A stretch of DNA of 22,500 bases, from positions 37,501 to 60,000 of the forward strand of contig JAWQFJ010028239.1 in NCBI GenBank assembly GCA_034096865.1, given 5' to 3'. The notes beneath the pieces are model-generated. The model was not told where the DNA came from and searched no databases. It saw nothing but the letters and a program-made list of their open reading frames with translations. Position 1 is the stretch's first letter. Every line of letters starts with the position of its first letter. This DNA comes from Theodoxus fluviatilis (taxonomy: Eukaryota; Mollusca; Gastropoda; Cycloneritida; Neritidae). This document shows, one piece after another, positions 17,623 through 22,500 of the stretch. The position numbers and the translations under genes were made by a program.

Positions 17623-20600
17623 GTCACTGGAGCTGGGTGGAGTGAGAGGAATTCACTGGAGCTGGGTGGAGTGAGAGGAAATCACTGGAGCTGGGTGGAG
17701 TGAGAGGAATTCACTGGAGCTGGGTGGAGTGAGAGGAAATCACTGGAGCTGGGTGGAGTGAGAGGAAATCACCAGAGCTGGGTGGAGTGAGAGGAAACCA
17801 CCAGAGCTGGGTGAAGTGAGAGGAAATCTCTGGAGCTCGGTGGAGTGAGAGGAAATCACCAGAGCTGGGTGGAGTGAGAGGAAATCACTGGAGCTAGGTG
17901 GAGTAAGAGGAAATCACCAGACCTGGGTGGAGTGAGAGGAAACCACCAGAGCTGGGTGAAGTGAGAGGAAATCTCTGGAGCTGGGTGGAGTGAGAGGAAA
18001 TCACCAGAGCTGGGTGGAGTGAGAGGAAATCACTGGAGCTAGGTGGAGTAAGAGGAAATCACTAAAACCGGGTGGAGTGAGAGAAAATCACCGGAGCTGG
18101 GTGGAGTGAAAGGAAATCACTGGAGCTGGGTAGAGAAGAAATCACCGGCGCCGGGTGGTGTGAGAGGAAATCACCACAGCTGGGTGGAGTGAGAGGAAAT
18201 CACCAGACCTGGGTGGAGTGAGAGGAAATCACTGGAGCTGGGTGGAGTGAGAGGAAATCACTAAAACCGGGTGGAGTGAGAGGAAATCACCAGAGCTGGG
18301 TGGAGTAAGAGGAAATCACTAAAACCGGGTGGAGTGAGAGGAAATCACCGGAGCTGGGTGGAGTAAGAGGAAATCACTGGAGCTAGGTGGATTGAGAGGA
18401 AATCACTGGAGCTGGGTGGAGTGAGAGGAAATCACCAGAGCTGGGTGGAGTGAGAGGAAATCACTTGAGCTGGGTGGAGTGAGAGGTAATCACCAGACCT
18501 GGGTGGAATGAGAGAAAATCACTGGAGCTGGGTGGAGTAAGAGGAAATCACCAGAGCTGGGTGGAGTGAGAAGAAATCACCGGCGCCGGGTGGTGTGAGA
18601 GGAAATCACCACAGCTGGGTGGAGTGAGAGGAACTCACCAGACCTGGGTGGAGTGAGAGGAAATCACCAGAGCTGGGTGGAGAGAGAGGAAATCACCAGA
18701 GCTGGGTGGAGTGAGAGGAAATCACTGGAGCTGGGTGGAGTGAGAGGAAATCACCAGAGCTGGGTGGAGTAAGAGGAAATCACTGGAGCTAGGTGGAGTA
18801 AGAGGAAATCACTGGAGCTAGGTGGATTGAGAGGAAATCACTGGAGCTGGGTGGAGTGAGAGGAAATCACCAGACCTGGGTGGAGTGAGAGGAAATCACT
18901 GGAGCTGGGTGGAGTGAGAGGTAATCACTGGAGCTGGGTGGAGTGAGAGGTAATCACCAGACCTAGGTGGAATGAGAGAAAATCACCAGAGCTGGGTGGA
19001 GTGAGAGGAAATCTCCAGAGCTGGGTGGAGTGAGAGGAAATCACCAGAGCTGGGTGGAGTGAGAGGAAATAACTGGAGCTGGGTGGGGTAAGAGGAAATC
19101 ACCAGAGCTGGGTGGAGTGAGAGGAAATCACCACAGCTGGGTGGAGTGAGAGGAAATCACCAGAGCTGGGTGGAGTAAGAGGAAATCACCAGAGCTGGGG
19201 CGAGTGAGAGGAAATCACTGGAGCTGGGTGGAGTGAGAGGAAATCACCAGACCTGGGTGGAGTGAGAGGAAACCACCAGAGCTGGGTGAAGTGAGAGGAA
19301 ATCTCTGGAGCTGGGTGGAGTGAGAGGAAATCACCAGAGCTGGGTGGAGTGAGAGGAAATCACTGGAGCTGGGTGGAGTGAGAGGAAATCACTGGAGCTG
19401 GGTGGAGTGAGAGGAAATCACCAGAGCTGGGTGGAGCGAGAGGAAATCACCAAAGCTGGGTGGAGTGAGAGGAAATCACCAGAGTTGGGTGGAGTGAGAG
19501 GAAATCACTGGAGCTGGGTGGAGTGAGAGGAAATCACTGGAGCTGGGTGGAGTGAGAGGAAATCACTGGAGCTGGGTGGAGTGAGAGGAAATCACCACAG
19601 CTGGGTGGAGTGAGAGGAAATCACTGAAGCTGGGTGGAGTGAGAGGAAATCACTGAAGCTGGGTGGAGTGAGAGGAAATCACCACAGCTGGGTGGAATGA
19701 GAGGAAATCACTGGAGCTGGGTGGAGTGAGAGGAAATCACCAGACCTGTGTGGAGTGAGAGGAAATCACCAGAGCTGGGTGGAGTGAGAGGAAATACCCA
19801 GAGATGGGTGGAGTAAGAGGAAATCACTGGAGCTGGGTGGAGTGAGAGGAAATCACCAGACCTGGGTGGAGTGAGAGGAAATCACCAGACCTGTGTGGAG
19901 TAAGAGGAAATCACCAGAGCTGGGTGGAGTGAGAGGAAATACCCAGAGATGGGTGGAGTAAGAGGAAATCACCAGAGCTGGGTGGAGTGAGAGGAAATCA
20001 CCAGAGCTGGGTGGAGTGAGAGGAAATCACTGGAGCTGGGTGGAGTGAGAGGAAATCACTAGAGCTGGGTGGAGTGAGAGGAAATCACTGGAGCTGGGTG
20101 GAGTGAGAGGAAATCACTGGAGCTGGGTGGAGTGAGAGGAAATCACTGGAGCTAGGTGGAGTAAGAGGAAATCACCAGAGCTGGTTGGAGTAAGAGGAAA
20201 TCACTAAAACCGGGTGGAGTGAGAGGAAATCACCGGAGCTGGGTGGAGTGAGAGGAAATCACTGGAGCTGGGTGGAGTAAGAGGAAATCACTAAAACCGG
20301 GTGGAGTGAGAGGAAATCACCAGAGCTGGGTGGAGTAAGAGGAAATCACTAAAACCGGGTGGAGTGAGAGGAAATCACCAGAGCTGGATGGAGTAAGAGG
20401 AAATCACTAAAACCGGGTGGAGTGAGAGGAAATCACTGGAGCTGGGTGGAGTAAGAGGAAATCACTGGAGCTAGGTGGATTGAGAGGAAATCACTGGAGC
20501 TGGGTGGAGTGAGAGGAAATCACCAGAGCTGGGTGGAGTGAGAGGAAATCACTGGAGCTGGGTGGAGTGAGAGGTAATCACCAGACCTGGGTGGAATGAG

Positions 20601-22492
20601 AGAAAATCACTGGAGCTGGGTGGAGTAAGAGGAAATCACCAGAGCTGGGTGGAGTGAGAAGAAATCACCGGCGCCGGGTGGTGTGAGAGGAAATCACCAC
20701 AGCTGGGTGGAGTGAGAGGAAATCACTGGAGCTGGGTGGAGTGAGAGGAAATCACCAGAGCTGGGTGGAGTGAGAGGAAATCACTGGAGCTGGGTGGAGT
20801 GAGAGGAAATCACCAGAGCTGGGTGGAGTGAGAGGAAATCACTGGAGCTGGGTGGAGTAAGAGGAAATCACTGGAGCTAGGTGGATTGAGAGGAAATCAC
20901 TGGAGCTGGGTGGAGTGAGAGGAAATCACCAGAGCTGGGTGGAGTGAGAGGAAATCACTGGAGCTGGGTGGAGTGAGAGGTAATCACTGGAGCTGGGTGG
21001 AGTGAGAGGAAATCACCAGAGCTGGGTGGAGTGAGAGGAAATCACCAGAGCTGGGTGGAGTGAGAGGAAATCACCAGAGCTGGGTGGAGTGAGAGGAAAT
21101 CACCAGAGCTGGGTGGAGTGAGAGGAAATCACTGGAGCTGGGTGGAGTGAGAGGAAATCACCAGAGCTGGGTGGAGTGAGAGGAAATCACCAGAGCTGGG
21201 TGGAGTGAGAGGAAATCACTGGAGCTGGGTGGAGTGAGAGGAAATCACCGGAGCTGGGTGGAGTGAGAGGAAATCACCAGAGCTGGGTGGAGTGAGAGGA
21301 AATCACCAGAGCTGGGTGGAGTGAGAGGAAATCACCAGAGCTGGGTGGAGTGAGAGGAAATCACTGGAGCTGGGTGGAGTGAGAGGAAATCACCAGAGCT
21401 GGGTGGAGTGAGAGGAAATCACCAGAGCTGGGTGGAGTGAGAGGAAATCACTGGAGCTGGGTGGAGTGAGAGGAAATCACTGGAGCTGGGTGGAGTGAGA
21501 GGAAATCACCAGAGCTGGGTGGAGTGAGAGGAAATCACCAGAGCTGGGTGGAGTGAGAGGAAATCACCAGAGCTGGGTGGAGTGAGAGGAAATCACTGGA
21601 GCTGGGTGGAGTGAGAGGAAATCACCAGAGCTGGGTGGAGTGAGAGGAAATCACTGGAGCTGGGTGGAGTGAGAGGAAATCACCAGAGCTGGGTGGAGTG
21701 AGAGGAAATCACTGGAGCTGGGTGGAGTGAGAGGAAATCACTGGAGCTGGGTGGAGTGAGAGGAAATCACTGGAGCTGGGTGGAGTGAGAGGAAATCACC
21801 ACAGCTGGGTGGAGTGAGAGGAAATCACTGAGCTGGGTGGAGTGAGAGGAAATCACTGAGCTGGGTGGAGTGAGAGGAAATCACCACAGCTGGGTGGAGT
21901 GAGAGGAAATCACTGGAGCTGGGTGGAGTGAGAGGAAATCACCAGAGCTGGGTGGAGTGAGAGGAAATCACCAGAGCTGGGTGGAGTGAGAGGAAATCAC
22001 CAGAGCTGGGTGGAGTGAGAGGAAATCACTGGAGCTGGGTGGAGTGAGAGGAAATCACCAGAGCTGGGTGGAGTGAGAGGAAATCACCAGAGCTGGTGGA
22101 GTGAGAGGAAATCACCAGAGCTGGGTGGAGTGAGAGGAAATCACCAGAGCTGGGTGGAGTGAGAGGAAATCACCAGAGCTGGGTGGAGTGAGAGGAAATC
22201 ACTAGAGCTGGGTGGAGTGAGAGGAAATCACTGGAGCTGGGTGGAGTGAGAGGAAATCACTGGAGCTGGGTGGAGTGAGAGGAAATCACTGGAGCTAGGT
22301 GGAGTAGAGGAAATCACCAGAGCTGGTGGAGTGAGAGGAAATCACTAGAGCTGGGTGGAGTGAGAGGAAATCACCGGAGCTGGGTGGAGTGAGAGGAAAT
22401 CACTGGAGCTGGGTGGAGTGAGAGGAAATCACTAAGACCTGGGTGGAGTGAGAGGAAATCACCAGAGCTGGGTGGAGTGAGAGGAAATCACT
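17623..22492. repeat. 29-bp minisatellite array, ~168 units, with higher-order duplications
   Basis: The unit is GAGGAAATCACTGGAGCTGG followed by GTGGAGTGA (29 bases). Variants differ mainly at the CTGGAGCT site: CCAGAGCT, CCAGACCT, CCACAGCT, CTAAAACC and CCGGCGCC. Others carry GGTGGATTGAG, GAGTAAGAG or GGTGAAGTGAG. A rare CCGGCGCCGGGTGGTGTGAG unit occurs near 18146, 18581 and 20669, at spacings of 435 and 2088 bases (15 and 72 units). The right third is the most uniform. There is no open frame because 29 is not a multiple of three. The last unit decays to ACTATATCAGG at the window edge, so the array may end there or continue with diverged units. Confidence 0.97.
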
Positions 22493-22500
22493 ATATCAGG

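Overview
The window looks like a repeat-rich stretch of a metazoan nuclear genome. Its contents are eukaryotic: a LINE reverse-transcriptase relic, a FLYWCH/MULE DNA transposon whose gene has a spliceosomal-type intron and an AATAAA signal, long satellite arrays, and microsatellites. I see no host protein-coding gene, no bacterial-type operon and no CRISPR array. A marine invertebrate, perhaps a mollusc, is a guess from the overall style of the repeats. It is not shown by the sequence.

Layout, left to right. 14-905: a broken minus-strand non-LTR retrotransposon 3' end, abutting a pure (GA)39 tract. 985-3490: mostly unique DNA with no convincing gene, interrupted by a foldback element (1678-1833). 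3496-3751: a GC-rich patch with a perfect 30-bp palindrome; its right edge shares a 25-bp end motif with the foldback. 3792-4164 and 6747-7330: two halves of one degenerate minisatellite locus, split by a complete ~2.58-kb Mutator-like element (4165-6746). That element has terminal inverted repeats, a 9-bp target duplication, subterminal motif clusters and a two-exon transposase gene with one frameshift. 7445-7530: a possible tRNA-derived SINE fragment. 7653-8051: an 18-bp tandem repeat open in five reading frames.

8417-17158: a large satellite of roughly 124 units, each a near-invariant 60-bp core plus a variable 6-12-bp G/T-rich linker. It is interrupted by a 410-bp MITE-like insertion (10902-11311) flanked by a 9-bp direct repeat that reconstitutes the satellite linker when the insertion is removed. 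17394-17570: an imperfect (AATG)n tract. 17623-22492: a 29-bp minisatellite of about 168 units with higher-order duplications.

The only protein system is the transposon. A FLYWCH zinc finger (split by the intron) would bind element DNA, probably the repeated TTTCGCCTAA-type motifs near both ends. The MULE domain, with its D, D and E residues present, would cut and join DNA. The MITE may be a non-autonomous relative of some MULE family, but its ends differ from those of this element. No element here requires a new biological system. The most interesting points are the nested insertions with readable target duplications and the unusual way the satellites vary.
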